A DNA stretch of 64,000 bases, from the NCBI GenBank assembly GCA_019925795.1, contig CM034311.1:41395472-41459471 (forward strand), read 5' to 3'. Below the pieces are notes generated by a model. It was not told where the DNA came from. It did not search any database and was given only the letters and a program-made list of their open reading frames with translations. Made by a program: the position numbers and the translations under genes. The stretch is from Dendrobium chrysotoxum. Its lineage: Eukaryota > Streptophyta > Magnoliopsida > Asparagales > Orchidaceae. Position 1 is the stretch's first letter; each line of letters opens with the position of its first letter. Shown piece after piece: positions 1 to 9,730 of the stretch.

Positions 1-206
1 AAATTGAAAAAAGGGGCACATCATATGCCAACACTACAACAAGTCAAGCTAAACCAAAAAAGCCGTCCAACTTCAGAGAACTCAATAAAGAAGATATTGA
101 TAAACTAAAACAACTCCTGATATCTCTTGAAAAACTACATTCGTCTTTTCTTACACTTTCAGGTAAGTTTCCTATATCCATTGGATTAAGCACCTCTAGA
201 AATCAT

Positions 207-563
207 TTGAAAAGATTATGGATCATTGACTCAGAAGCCGCCACAGATCACATGACACACTCCACTACCCACTTCATCAACTATAATCCTTGCCCAAGTG
301 ACAAGAAAATCATTACTGCTGATGGTTCTCTTGCCACAGTAGCAGGCCAAGAAGACATACCCTTATCCCCCTCCCTCACTCTAAAAAATGTGCTCCACGT
401 ACCTCAATTATCCACAAACCTAATATCTATACAGAAACTTACCAGTGACCATAACTGTCAATTACTATTTAACCATACTTGTTGCTTATTTCAGGACCAA
501 GAATCGGGGAAAAAGATTGAACTTGCTAAGGAGAGAGCTAGATTGTGCTACCTGGAAAGCTGA
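207..563 (+). pseudogene. copia protease / pre-integrase fragment
   Basis: The translation carries W-I-I-D-S-E-A-A-T-D-H-M-T, the copia aspartic protease signature in which the usual D-S-G-A is changed to D-S-E-A, followed by the typical V-L-H-V-P-Q-L-S-T-N-L-I-S stretch. The Gly-to-Glu change inside the catalytic loop argues that the protease is dead. The frame stops at 563, before the GAG-pre-integrase region is complete. Confidence 0.85.
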
Positions 564-939
564 ACAAACCTAGTTGACAAAAAATCTACTATCTGGCTTC
601 ATCATTTTAGACCAAGACATACATCCTTTGATGTCTTAAAACATATGTATCCAAAATTTTTCATATACTCTGATTCAAAATAATAAAGAGTTCACTCTCC
701 ACCCTCAAAAACTTGTGCCTGACTCACCTCCCAAGAATAACATGGTTGCCAAAATTAATACTCCTGAGCTGCTTTTAAATGCTAATGAACTGAAATATTC
801 TGAAGTTGCCTACTTGGTTGTGGGAAAAGAAACTGATTCTTTTATAAATTGGAAAATGAATATTTTCATTGTGAAACATGTGAGTTAGCCAAAATAAAAA
901 AGCTTCTTTCCCAAATAAAAATGAGAGATGTGATACCCT

Positions 940-1560
940 TTCTATCTTATTTATAGTGATATATGGGGACACTAAAAAATCCCCAACATCTCTGGGGCTC
1001 ACTGGTTTGTATCTTTCATTCATGACTGCTTGAGTCTCTTAGATCTATCTCCTCAAAAATAAATCTGATGTTAGCATCGTTCTTATCATTTTTCATATCA
1101 TGATCTAGAATCAATTCGGTATAAAAATAAGAAAATTTCGTTCTGACAATGCTAAAGATTATTTCAACCAAACCCTATACTCCTATTTTCAAAGTGAAGG
1201 TATCATCCACGAGTCTTCTTGTGTTCACACGCCACAACAAAATGAGATTGTAGAAAGAAAAATGGTCACCTTCTAGCCTCCACTCGTGCCTTCATATTCC
1301 ACCCCAATATACGCAAATCCTATTGGGGGAAGTCCTCCTAACTGTCACTTACCTTATAAACCGACTACCTTCACACACCTTGGGACTGCAAACTCTAATA
1401 AATATTCTGTCCTCCTACCCCGAATTTCGAACATGTAATAACCTTATACCAAGAATCTTTGGGTGCACTGCCTATGTTCACATCCACAGACAGAATAGAG
1501 GAAAATTGGATCCAAGAGCCCTCAAATGCATCTTTGTTGAATATTTAGCTACCCAAAAAA
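940..1560 (+). pseudogene. copia integrase core, frameshifted
   Basis: Pieces of an integrase core appear in more than one frame: S-D-I-W-G near 955 (first catalytic Asp), a D-N-A-K-D-Y-F stretch near 1145 (second Asp), H-T-P-Q-Q-N-E-I-V-E-R-K near 1230 (catalytic Glu region), and then Y-L-I-N-R-L-P-S and F-G-C-T-A-Y-V-H at 1350-1480. The blocks are separated by frameshifts and stops. The 3' end runs into a 22-C homopolymer and a CA repeat (1572-1604). Confidence 0.8.
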
Positions 1561-1571
1561 GGTTACAAGCA

Positions 1572-1604
1572 CCCCCCCCCCCCCCCCCCCCCCACACACA
1601 CACG
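1572..1604 (+). repeat. poly-C tract followed by CA repeat
   Basis: Twenty-two consecutive C residues (1572-1593) run into a short CA dinucleotide repeat. It lies inside the dead copia integrase region. Confidence 0.9.
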
Positions 1605-2109
1605 CACAAAGAAAACCCTTGTATCCATTGATGTTACTTTTGATGAACAAAATTCATACTTTACCAAACCTCATCTTCAGGGGGAGACTGAAACTAAGAT
1701 GAGAAAAGTGAGATTGCCCCTCTTGACCTTCCTCCACCACCTCAAACCAATCTACCTGAAATCAAAAATAGGGACACTGAAGACAAAGCTGTCATTAGGT
1801 TTGGAAATGTATATTCCAGACGTGCAAGTTCAAACTGTGCTCCAAAACAGATCCAAGAATATGAAGCATCTCCTGAAATTAAGATAAACACAAGTTCACC
1901 ACCTCCATTGTACCCTATAACCAACTCTATATCCTTCAATAACTTTTCACCCTCACACAAAAAACTTTCTGGTTACACTAGAAGATATTCATATTTCTAA
2001 TGATATTTTTGAAGCCTTGTCTGATGAAAATTAAAAAAATACTATGAAAGATGAAATGCAGGCCCTATAAAAAAATAATACATAGGAGATCATCAACTTA
2101 CCGATAGGA

Positions 2110-3545
2110 AAAAAACCAGTCAGCTGCAAATGGGTGTTCTCTGTAAAGTACAAAGTTGATAGTACACTGGAAAGATACAAGGCAAGACTAGTGGCAAAAG
2201 GGTATACTCAGACATATGGCATTGACTACTAGGAAACCTTTGCACCCGTAGCCAACATGAACACTGTCAGAATCCTACTCTCACTAATAGCTAAGTACAA
2301 CTGGTATCTGGAATAATTGGATGTAAAAAATACATTTCTACATGGGGACTTGGAGGAAGAGATATTTCTGGAGATACCACCACGATTTAGGAAAAAATTT
2401 GGAGGTGACAAAGTGTGTAGGTTAAAAAAAGGCTCTATATGGGCTAAAACAATCACCTAGAGCCTGATTTGGAAGATTCTCAAAATTCATGCTTCTTAAT
2501 AGGTATCAATAGAGTCAAGGGGACCATACACTATTCTTCAAACACTTAGACTCAGAGGAAGTCATAATATTATTAGTATACGTGGATGATATTATCTTAA
2601 CTGGGAATAATGAAAAGGAGAAAGTGGGTCTAAGAAAAAATCTTACCAAGGAATTTAATATCAAAGAACTTGGTAGACTAAAATACTTTCTTGGAATTGA
2701 GATAGCCCACTCCAGCAAAGGAATCTTTATTTCACAACAAAAATACATTAAAGATCTTCTGAAAGAAACATATAAACTAGCATGTAAACTAGCACCAACA
2801 CCAGTAGAACCAAATCTTAAATTGGGAGAAGCTAAAGAAGATTTAGATATAAATAAGGGGGCTTATAAGAGATTCGTGGGGAAATTGATCTACCTTTCCC
2901 ACACCAGACTAGATATAGCATTTGCTGTAAGTATGGTCAGTCAGTTTATGCAAAATTCCAAACAGACTCATATGCAAACGATAGACAGAATACTGCACTA
3001 TCTTAAGGGAAACCCAAGGAGAGGGATTCTCTTTAGAAGAGACCATGGAATAACCCTAGAAGCATACATTGATGCTGATTATGCAGAATCACCAGTAGAC
3101 AGAAGATCTACTTCTGAGTACTGCACATTCCTTGGAAGAAACCTAGTTATATGGAGAAGCAAGAAATAAAATGTGGTGGCAAGATCTAGTGCAGAAGCAT
3201 AATATAGAGCTATGGCCTTGGGAATATGTGAGTTGCTATGGATCAAGATAATTCTAAAAGATCTAAGGATCAAGTGGGACGAACCCATGAAACTACATTG
3301 TGACAACAAATCAGCAATCAGCATAGCTCACAATCCAGTCTAGCATGACAGGACCAAGCATATAGAAGTGGACAGACATTTTATAATAAAAGAAAAATTA
3401 GACAGTGGTCTTGTATGTATCAACCATGTATCATCAAAGGATCAACTTGCAGACATCCTTACCAAAGGAGTAGATAACTCTGCCTTTTCCAGAATGATTG
3501 CCAAGCTTGGAGTGACAGATCTATATTCCCCAGCTTGAGGGGCAG
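2110..3545 (+). pseudogene. copia reverse transcriptase and RNase H
   Basis: The RT block starts near C-K-W-V-F-S and contains K-A-R-L-V-A-K-G-Y-T-Q and D-V-K-N-T-F-L-H-G. The catalytic Y-V-D-D is at 2579-2590, followed by the open stretch 2582-3169 with L-G-R-L-K-Y-F-L-G-I-E. RNase H continues with S-S-A-E-A-stop-Y-R-A-M-A, then H-C-D-N-K-S-A near 3296 and H-D-R-T-K-H-I-E-V near 3345. Stops at positions where Gln or Glu is expected interrupt it. A purine-rich tract at 3533-3545 directly precedes the LTR. Confidence 0.9.
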
Positions 3546-3800
3546 TGTTGAATCCTAGCCACTCTCTCTAAAGTGATCCCACAGCCACAAATCAGAATCC
3601 GTGGGAAGCCCGCCCAAATCACGCCTGAATCACGATGATTCCCTTCCATAGCTGATCTAAAAAGAAATATATGAGGGCAATAATGCCTGATTTCTGTAGT
3701 TATTTGTTTCTTTATTAAGATATCTTGTATAGATCTATAAATAGGGATAAAATTGTGTAATAAAGTATGATTTTCCCCTCTCAAATTCCTGATTTCAACA
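3546..3800 (+). repeat. copia 3' LTR
   Basis: A 255-bp segment begins TGTTGAA and ends TTCAACA, a perfect 7-bp terminal inverted repeat with the canonical TG...CA ends. It follows the polypurine tract immediately. An internal TATAAATAG at 3736-3744 is a plausible LTR TATA box. The 5' LTR is not in the window, so LTR divergence and the target duplication cannot be read. Confidence 0.88.
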
Positions 3801-4381
3801 GGTTCAATAGTAGATCGTACATTATTCAATTAAAATTTATTTAAATATAACTTGTTTAGTAGTGATATATAATTTATTTATTTATTATACTTCTTATCCA
3901 AGTAAACATGTATGATTATTTTTAGCTTTCTTCCAAGTTGATTAATATGTCATAATGATTTGATGTAATATTATTTCGCAAGTGTGAGGGATGATTTATG
4001 ACAGCTTATTTTTCAAATTTTATTTATAGACATAATACTTGGTTATTTGGAATGTTCTTGCTTATTTCAAGTATGTTTGTTTAGCAATATCTTATTATTT
4101 CTTTATTTCAATAAACAAGCTTATTGATGCATGTTTATGCTATAAGATTGCAAGAAAGCTTGGTTGTAACTTGTTTATTATCTTGTTTAATGGGCATCAC
4201 GTGATTAGATAATAATTTCAAATTTGTTGAGTGATTGATTTAGGTGAACCAAGCTCTAAACAAGCCAAATGCAATCGTATATGTGAAAGCTCAACTCAAG
4301 CTAAACTTGAAATTATCTCCCTCCATCTCTCTTTCTTTACATACATACATACATTTAAACAAATGTATGTGTGTATTCATT
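3801..4381. other. non-coding AT-rich spacer
   Basis: No coding signal or recognisable element. Only a short (CATA)n run near 4340-4354. Confidence 0.6.
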
Positions 4382-4540
4382 TCAAAATACTTCAATGGCT
4401 ACACACATGAAATAGGCCAATCGGCAGTTTTTTGTTCAATTCCTAGTGGAGTCAAATTCTCATTAGTACGGATCAAGGGAATAGCTCCTTGGCCCCTGAT
4501 TTCCATATAAAAGACACATGCCTGATCATGAGTAAATAGA
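4382..4540 (-). pseudogene. ycf4: nuclear plastid insertion: 3' end of ycf4
   Basis: The minus-strand translation reads Y-M-E-I-R-G-Q-G-A-I-P-L-I-R-T-N-E-N-L-T-P followed by I-E-Q-K-T-A, recognisable as the C-terminal region of plastid Ycf4 (photosystem I assembly factor, thylakoid). One missing base near 4412 shifts the frame. After the shift the tail continues L-A-Y-F-M-C-V-A-I-E-V-F and ends at a TGA (plus-strand 4382-4384), the natural C-terminus. The fragment is therefore the last ~50 codons with substitutions and one frameshift. It abuts mitochondrial nad1 sequence in the opposite orientation. It is non-functional in the nucleus. Confidence 0.88.
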
Positions 4541-4549
4541 AAATAGAAA

Positions 4550-4692
4550 ATGTACATTGTTGTTCCAGTGGAAATACTTAAAATCATTATACCACTTTTA
4601 CCAGGAGTAGCCTTTTCAGTGTTAGTTGAACGTAAAACAATAGCTTTTGAGCAACACCGAAAGGGTTCTAATGCAGTAGGATCATTTGGTAT
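4550..4692 (+). pseudogene. nad1: mitochondrial insertion: 5' end of nad1 exon 1
   Basis: The translation begins M-Y-I-V-V-P-V-E-I-L-K-I-I-I-P-L-L and continues through V-L-V-E-R-K-T-I-A-F to R-K-G-S-N-A-V-G-S-F-G. This matches the start of plant mitochondrial NADH dehydrogenase subunit 1 (complex I, inner membrane). Similarity stops at about 4692, where a microsatellite begins. Many substitutions show it is an old nuclear copy. The first codon is ATG; in many plant mitochondria nad1 starts with ACG that is edited to AUG. Only ~48 codons remain, so it is a pseudogene. Confidence 0.86.
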
Positions 4693-4707
4693 ATGTGCAT
4701 GTCTATG

Positions 4708-4736
4708 CATACATACATACATACATATTTATACAT

Positions 4737-4771
<35 letters not shown>

Positions 4772-4772
4772 C
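4708..4772. repeat. compound microsatellite (CATA)n-(CA)n-(TA)n
   Basis: Short tandem tetranucleotide and dinucleotide runs directly after the nad1 fragment. Confidence 0.9.
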
Positions 4773-5842
4773 TCTATGTTGTCCCTTCTCTAATATATCC
4801 CTCTCTATTACTTACTGCTCCACTCCTCCTTCCTCTAAATTCCCCTACTCAATTTACTTTCCACCAAATCCCTAAATTCAAAATTTAGATATTTAAAATC
4901 AGTATAATGATTTTATCTAAATTGATTTGTTGCATTTTAGGGCCTCGTCTCTTCTACTACAAGAAAAATATCCCTTTGTAATCATATCAAATCCTAGAAA
5001 TAACCAATCACATTGCCAACACCTTGTGATTCCTAGAGCTTCCATGTTATGTCAAATAATGTCTTTTTTTTTTAGATTAGTTCCTTAGAAACCATTCATC
5101 ATTCCCTAAACATGTATTTTGACTTTTATATTGTTTTGTCTTTATTTCACTGTAATTTTGGTACCTCCAGTTTGTTGTTTGATCTTCAAAACAAAATTTA
5201 ACTATCAAAAATCTTATCAGCAACCTCTTCGGCCCACCAATTGACGCCCCAAACCCACTTACAATGATTCACAACATCATCCACCAAACTGTGCGTGAAA
5301 GACTAATCTAAGCAACATAGCATGCAACTAAGGAAATGAAGTATTTTGGCATAACATCAATTCCTTTCAAACAAAGAGATTTCCCTTTAAGAGAACAAGT
5401 CTTCATCAAGGGAGAATCAGTGACAAACAAAGTTTCATTTTATGTTTCTTTAAAGTATATCATTAACTTGAAATCTAGTAAATATCATGTCATGCTTATT
5501 AGTCATGCTTATTAGATCAAGTCTTCTCATTATTATCTATATGGAAGATATTAGTTACCTGCCATTCATTGGGAGCAAGAGTGATAGACAGAATAGCATA
5601 CACATCAACAACTTGGACATCTTCTAAAATCAATTCATTATAATAACAACATATATTTGGGCTTCATTTGTTGTTTAAGTTCCTTTTCCACTGAGGTGCA
5701 TTGAGAAGAAAAAGAAGCAATTCAACTTCTAAGTCTATGACTATAATGGTATTGGGTAGAAGAGACGCTTGCTTCAAATTCAATGTCAAAAGATTTAGAA
5801 GTCCTCAGGAGAGATCAATTTAAGAAGGACCCCCTCCCCACC

Positions 5843-5879
<37 letters not shown>

Positions 5880-6280
5880 ATGTTCAATGCTCACCCATAA
5901 GTTTCTACCATAATAAAGTCCGGAACATAAGTAGACCACTAGGTTTACATCAGATCTTAATCCATTGGCAAACATAAGGACAATTTAAAAGAAAAAAAAA
6001 ACTCAAATTTCACGAGTTTCTCTAATCATGTCAAATAGTCAACAACACTAAACAAGATTATTTATGGTTGAGCAATTGTTTATTAGTTGACTTGCGTCCT
6101 GGTAGGTAAGTACTATACCTTAAGCTTTAAATGCGCAATTTCACAATGACGTTAACTGCTATTCTAAGCACTTTGCCCAACATATCCCCCTTTTTTTTCT
6201 TCTTTCTGAATATTATTCACTGAATATATGTACTTCATACCAATCAATCTAACCCTCCATACTGAGAAAACTCGCTGCTC
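4773..6280. other. non-coding spacer
   Basis: Contains no supported gene. It was searched in reverse for the heme-binding second exon expected for the MSBP gene (a tract like F-Y-G-P-G-G-P-Y with A-G-K-D-A-S-R) and none was seen. Holds a 36-C homopolymer at 5844-5879. Confidence 0.55.
5844..5879 (+). repeat. 36-nt poly-C homopolymer
   Basis: Thirty-six uninterrupted C residues preceded by C-rich sequence from 5830. The minus strand would be a G36 run. Confidence 0.95.
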
Positions 6281-6350
6281 CTATACAGACAATCTAATTA
6301 AAATCGTAAAACTTTTCACCTTACAAAAAACCGGACACAACAAGATGTAC

Positions 6351-6667
6351 CTGGATCTCGAAACATCGAAGATATTCCCTTTAATCGCCATCAGAAGAGG
6401 TTTCTTGGGATCCGATCCGTCGTAAGCCCTCAGCTCCTCGATCGTCACCTCCCCAATCTCAACAGGCTCGGGAGGTATCTCAGGCTCTGGCTGCACCGAT
6501 CTCCTTGCCGCCGCTGCCGCCTCCACCTCCGGCGAGACGAACATCCCGCATACCATGTAGTATATCCCAACCATGAGCGAAAGGATCGTAAAGAAGGCAA
6601 CCGGTGAAAGCCCCGTGTAAGAGTAAATCGTCTCTGCGATAGTCGAATAGAGCTCCATGACTCCCAT
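6351..6667 (-). CDS. membrane steroid-binding protein (MAPR family), exon 1 only
   Basis: The exon encodes an N-terminal segment, Y-S-Y-T-G-L-S-P, then one membrane helix (A-F-F-T-I-L-S-L-M-V-G-I-Y-Y-M-V), a Pro/Glu/Ala-rich linker, and the start of the cytochrome-b5-like domain: E-E-L-R-A-Y-D-G-S-D-P-K-K-P-L-L-M-A-I-K-G then I-F-D-V-S-R-S. This order is typical of plant MSBP1/MSBP2 and of MAPR proteins, which bind heme or steroids at the ER or plasma membrane. A donor AG|GTACAT at 6351/6350 fits the usual break after D-V-S-x-S. Start chosen at the ATG at 6665-6667; a closer ATG is at 6658. An in-frame ATG at 6700 would translate an AAACCCTA telo-box-like leader and is less likely. The rest of the heme domain is missing, so this is either a gene with an intron over 6.3 kb or a truncated pseudogene. 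Confidence 0.85.
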
Positions 6668-6960
6668 CACCGTATTAGGGTTTTTCTTCTTCGGCTTCAC
6701 GCTGCTATCAGAGTATTTTTAATGGTGGAAAGTTGCAGGGGTTTCGATTTCTGAAAAATCTCCAGTGGTAAAGCAGCTGCGGTGGATCACAGCTGCTACT
6801 GTGGCGGGGAAAAAGGATCAAGGCCGCTGACTGTATCGCCGGAAAAGCTGCGGAATTTTGTGCCGAAAGAGTCTCGTTATGAAAAATTTCACTTTTGCTT
6901 TCCAGTAATGCGACCAACTTGAGGGCAAAGCGATAAATTACTTTTTAGGGTAAAGTTTTT
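6668..6960 (-). promoter_or_regulatory. leader and proximal promoter of the MSBP exon
   Basis: A telo-box-like AAACCCTA occurs on the minus strand at about 6674-6682, a motif frequent in 5' leaders of housekeeping plant genes. Sequence to 6960 is relatively GC-rich and then drops abruptly into AT-rich DNA. No clear TATA box was identified. Confidence 0.45.
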
Positions 6961-9129
6961 TTTTTTTTAATAACTTTAAGGTAAAGCGCATTATAAAATT
7001 TTTATTAATTTATTTATATATTATTCATTTTAAAATAAATCTAATAAATTAATAATATTTATATTTATTTTGATAAAAACATAAAATTAATTATTTTGAA
7101 TTTTTCAAAAATATTATTATTTTATTCTCACTAACATTTCTTATTTTATTTACGTGACATTTTATTTTTATAGTAATAAATTTGAGTTTTTGGCATACTG
7201 TTGAGTGGTGTTTAGGCTCCTATTCAATGAATGTTTCAGTTGTTTTTTTGTTTGTAGCCTTTTGGCAGTTTTAACAGAAATGCGGCTATAACTTACTAAG
7301 AAAATGATATTTCTCATACACGAACAACTCCAGACCTGATTCTAAGATATCCATTAGCAACTTAACTAGTCTATGATTCCAGCACATGGTAATATGTTCA
7401 CCCTCAAGGCAAGGGAAAAAGAACTATGAGCAATGATATTTGTTAACTTCTTTCTTTTGTAAGAAGTATTGTGTGTAGCTCTATGTTCATGCTAACATTT
7501 TAAGAGAAGGTCATTCCATTAGAGCTAATGTCTCCATAACTTGAGTCAAATAAAGGTACCACAAATTCTTCTATATAATTACCTTTGAGAAGGTTTTGTC
7601 CTAGTATGACATATTAGGCATAATCAAGCGTTTAATCTTCGCCCCAATAAACAAGGATTATGCCCTTGGGTAATTAAATTTATTGTCATCGTCTAACAAC
7701 ATGTCTTTTTAAATGTTATTTTACATGTTCTTGTTTCAATTTTCAACATCCAAGAAGTCAACGAAGCCCTCTCAGTCTATGATTTTTAGAGGCATCGAAT
7801 TAATCCCAAGAGCACCAATTCTTAAAACCTAATAAAAAGTATTATAATGCTTATTTGCTACATTTTAACTATGAACTAATCAGAATCATGAACACATTTA
7901 AACTTGAAATTACTTTAAGTGGCCCAACCCTATAATAAAGTTATATAAATGAAGAGATAGTTCTAAGTTCATTTTATATCATAGCAATCACTATCAAAAT
8001 ACTAAAGATTGCAAAGTGCTCAAGGCTCCACTTAGAAGTTGATAACGGAGGGGCATTTGAAGTTTTTTCTTCCTAAGTGTCATGTCGACAAGTAACCTAA
8101 GGTGATGCCCAATGGAGCCATCAAAATCAGTGATATCGTAGCTATAAATGTGGGAGCTAGAACCAAAAAAGTTCAATGCAAAAGCTTAAAGAGGCCTCTA
8201 CAGTTCAAAGTGCGCTCATCTACTTAATCTCTAATAATGATTTCTCACCATATAGGAATATCTATGATGATGCAATCTTTGTCTTGACTATTATAAATTA
8301 TTAAAAAGTTCTCCACATTTTAATTTACACCCAAAGTTTTGTGAATGTCATTTTTTATTGATATTTATGGAAATGATGAAAATGAGCACTAAGAATTACT
8401 TATTGTTCAAAGGCTCTTGTAGGTTTTTTGGGGAAAGAGATCCTAAGGCTTCTGTAACCTTAGAGGCTATTTAGGGGATTAATAACTGAGCAATATCAAC
8501 AAACAATACACATTTAGAAAGTACATTCTCTTTTGTGTGTGTGTGTGTGTGTGTGTGTAGTAGTAGTAGTAGTTTCCACTTGCCATCTTGTAGCTAAGTT
8601 TTCCTCCTTAAAAAATGTAGTCACTACAAAAATAGATATCATATAATATTAAAATTCTAATCTCAATCCTATCCAAAAAAATATTGTCACTGAGAACTTT
8701 CACATCAACACCTTATGATAAGGTATATATATCTTTACTTAGGAATTGTAGGTATGCCAATACTTGATATTAACATTGTCAACCATTAGTTAAGTGCAAA
8801 TACAATCAGACCCACCACCAAAAAGAGAAAAAAAAAATTAATATGAAATTTATAATCAAAGAAAAATTGAAAAGCCTTCTCAAAGTATGCTTTACACCTT
8901 ACCACAAGTAGGTTATAGATGTATTTGTGGTCAACAAGTTCAGTGAAATATGGATGATGTGTATAAATTTCAAAAATATCAATTGTAAGTGTATGACAGA
9001 TTCATATGAATATTAATGCACAAGTGATAAAGTATAAATTATGTATTGTTTAAAATGTTTTATTTTCAGTAAAAATATGTTGTTTTAATTGATTTCGTAC
9101 AGTAAAAATTTTAAAATGATGGAAAATAC
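6961..9129. other. AT-rich non-coding DNA
   Basis: No gene recognised. Long poly-A/T stretches and short spurious frames only. A (GT)n-(AGT)n microsatellite lies at 8534-8573. Confidence 0.6.
8534..8573 (+). repeat. (GT)n followed by (AGT)n microsatellite
   Basis: About 12 GT units followed by five AGT units. Confidence 0.92.
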
Positions 9130-9730
9130 TAAGAAGCCCACAACGCCATAGCATAGGAAGAAACATCGATGCAGTGCCACCTTCAACACCACAGAGGTGC
9201 AATATTTTGGACATAATAGTGCCATGTTCTCTATTTTTGACGATTGCAGCTGCGACACATTCAGCACTGCAGCATTGCCAATGTCGTTGCATCAGAAAGT
9301 TAGCTTGCCAGCGCCGAGTTCTCGGGAATTTACATGCTACAGTGCCACAATTTCTCGCATCTTTGTGTCAATTTTTTTAATCTAGCGCTGCAATGCTTGA
9401 ATGTCAATAGCGTTGCAACGTTATTGTAATTTCTAAGGCCCATGTTGTTCCAATCAAAGGTCATGACTGTTCACTAAGCAACCATTCCACATCATTAAGC
9501 GCCGCGTGACGGAGCAGAAAATTCAGCATCGGGGAGTCACAGCGCCAATCTTTCAAGCGCTACAGTACCAGTTACCTTTTTGTGTATTCCTATAAATAGA
9601 TTTTTTTTTTCAATACTTTTTTATTGTACTTCTCTAGTACCCTCTTAGAGTTAAATCTAAGGGAGACTTAGGAAGTACAAGATACAATCTATTGAAGTAT
9701 TTAGCCTATGTTTGTTGAAGTAACTCTGTA
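9130..9730 (+). repeat. LTR-like remnant with TATA box
   Basis: A GC-richer block with recurring AGCGC / CAGTGCC words, unlike its flanks. It ends with TATAAATAGA (9591-9600) and a poly-T/leader-like segment, the arrangement of an LTR promoter. Similar word use recurs at 10950-11220 and 39740-39890. No paired LTR, PBS or coding domain is visible, so the family cannot be assigned. Confidence 0.35.

Larger units (their letters stand above)
1..3800 (+). mobile_element. Ty1/copia retrotransposon, 5' part outside window, decayed
   Basis: Conserved copia pol blocks occur in the expected order: protease, integrase, reverse transcriptase, RNase H, polypurine tract, 3' LTR. The 5' LTR and most of gag lie beyond the window start. 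Reading frame changes several times between blocks and there are in-frame stops (for example in the RT block at the D-Y-stop-E-T-F-A-P motif near 2230, and in RNase H near 3200 and 3343), so no functional polyprotein is possible. The order PR-IN-RT-RH identifies copia rather than gypsy. It lies downstream of the minus-strand MSBP exon and could sit inside that gene's intron. Confidence 0.93.

Noticed and set aside
775..1023. Minus-strand open frame over the copia integrase
   Set aside because: Shadow of the plus-strand integrase region with no domain of its own.
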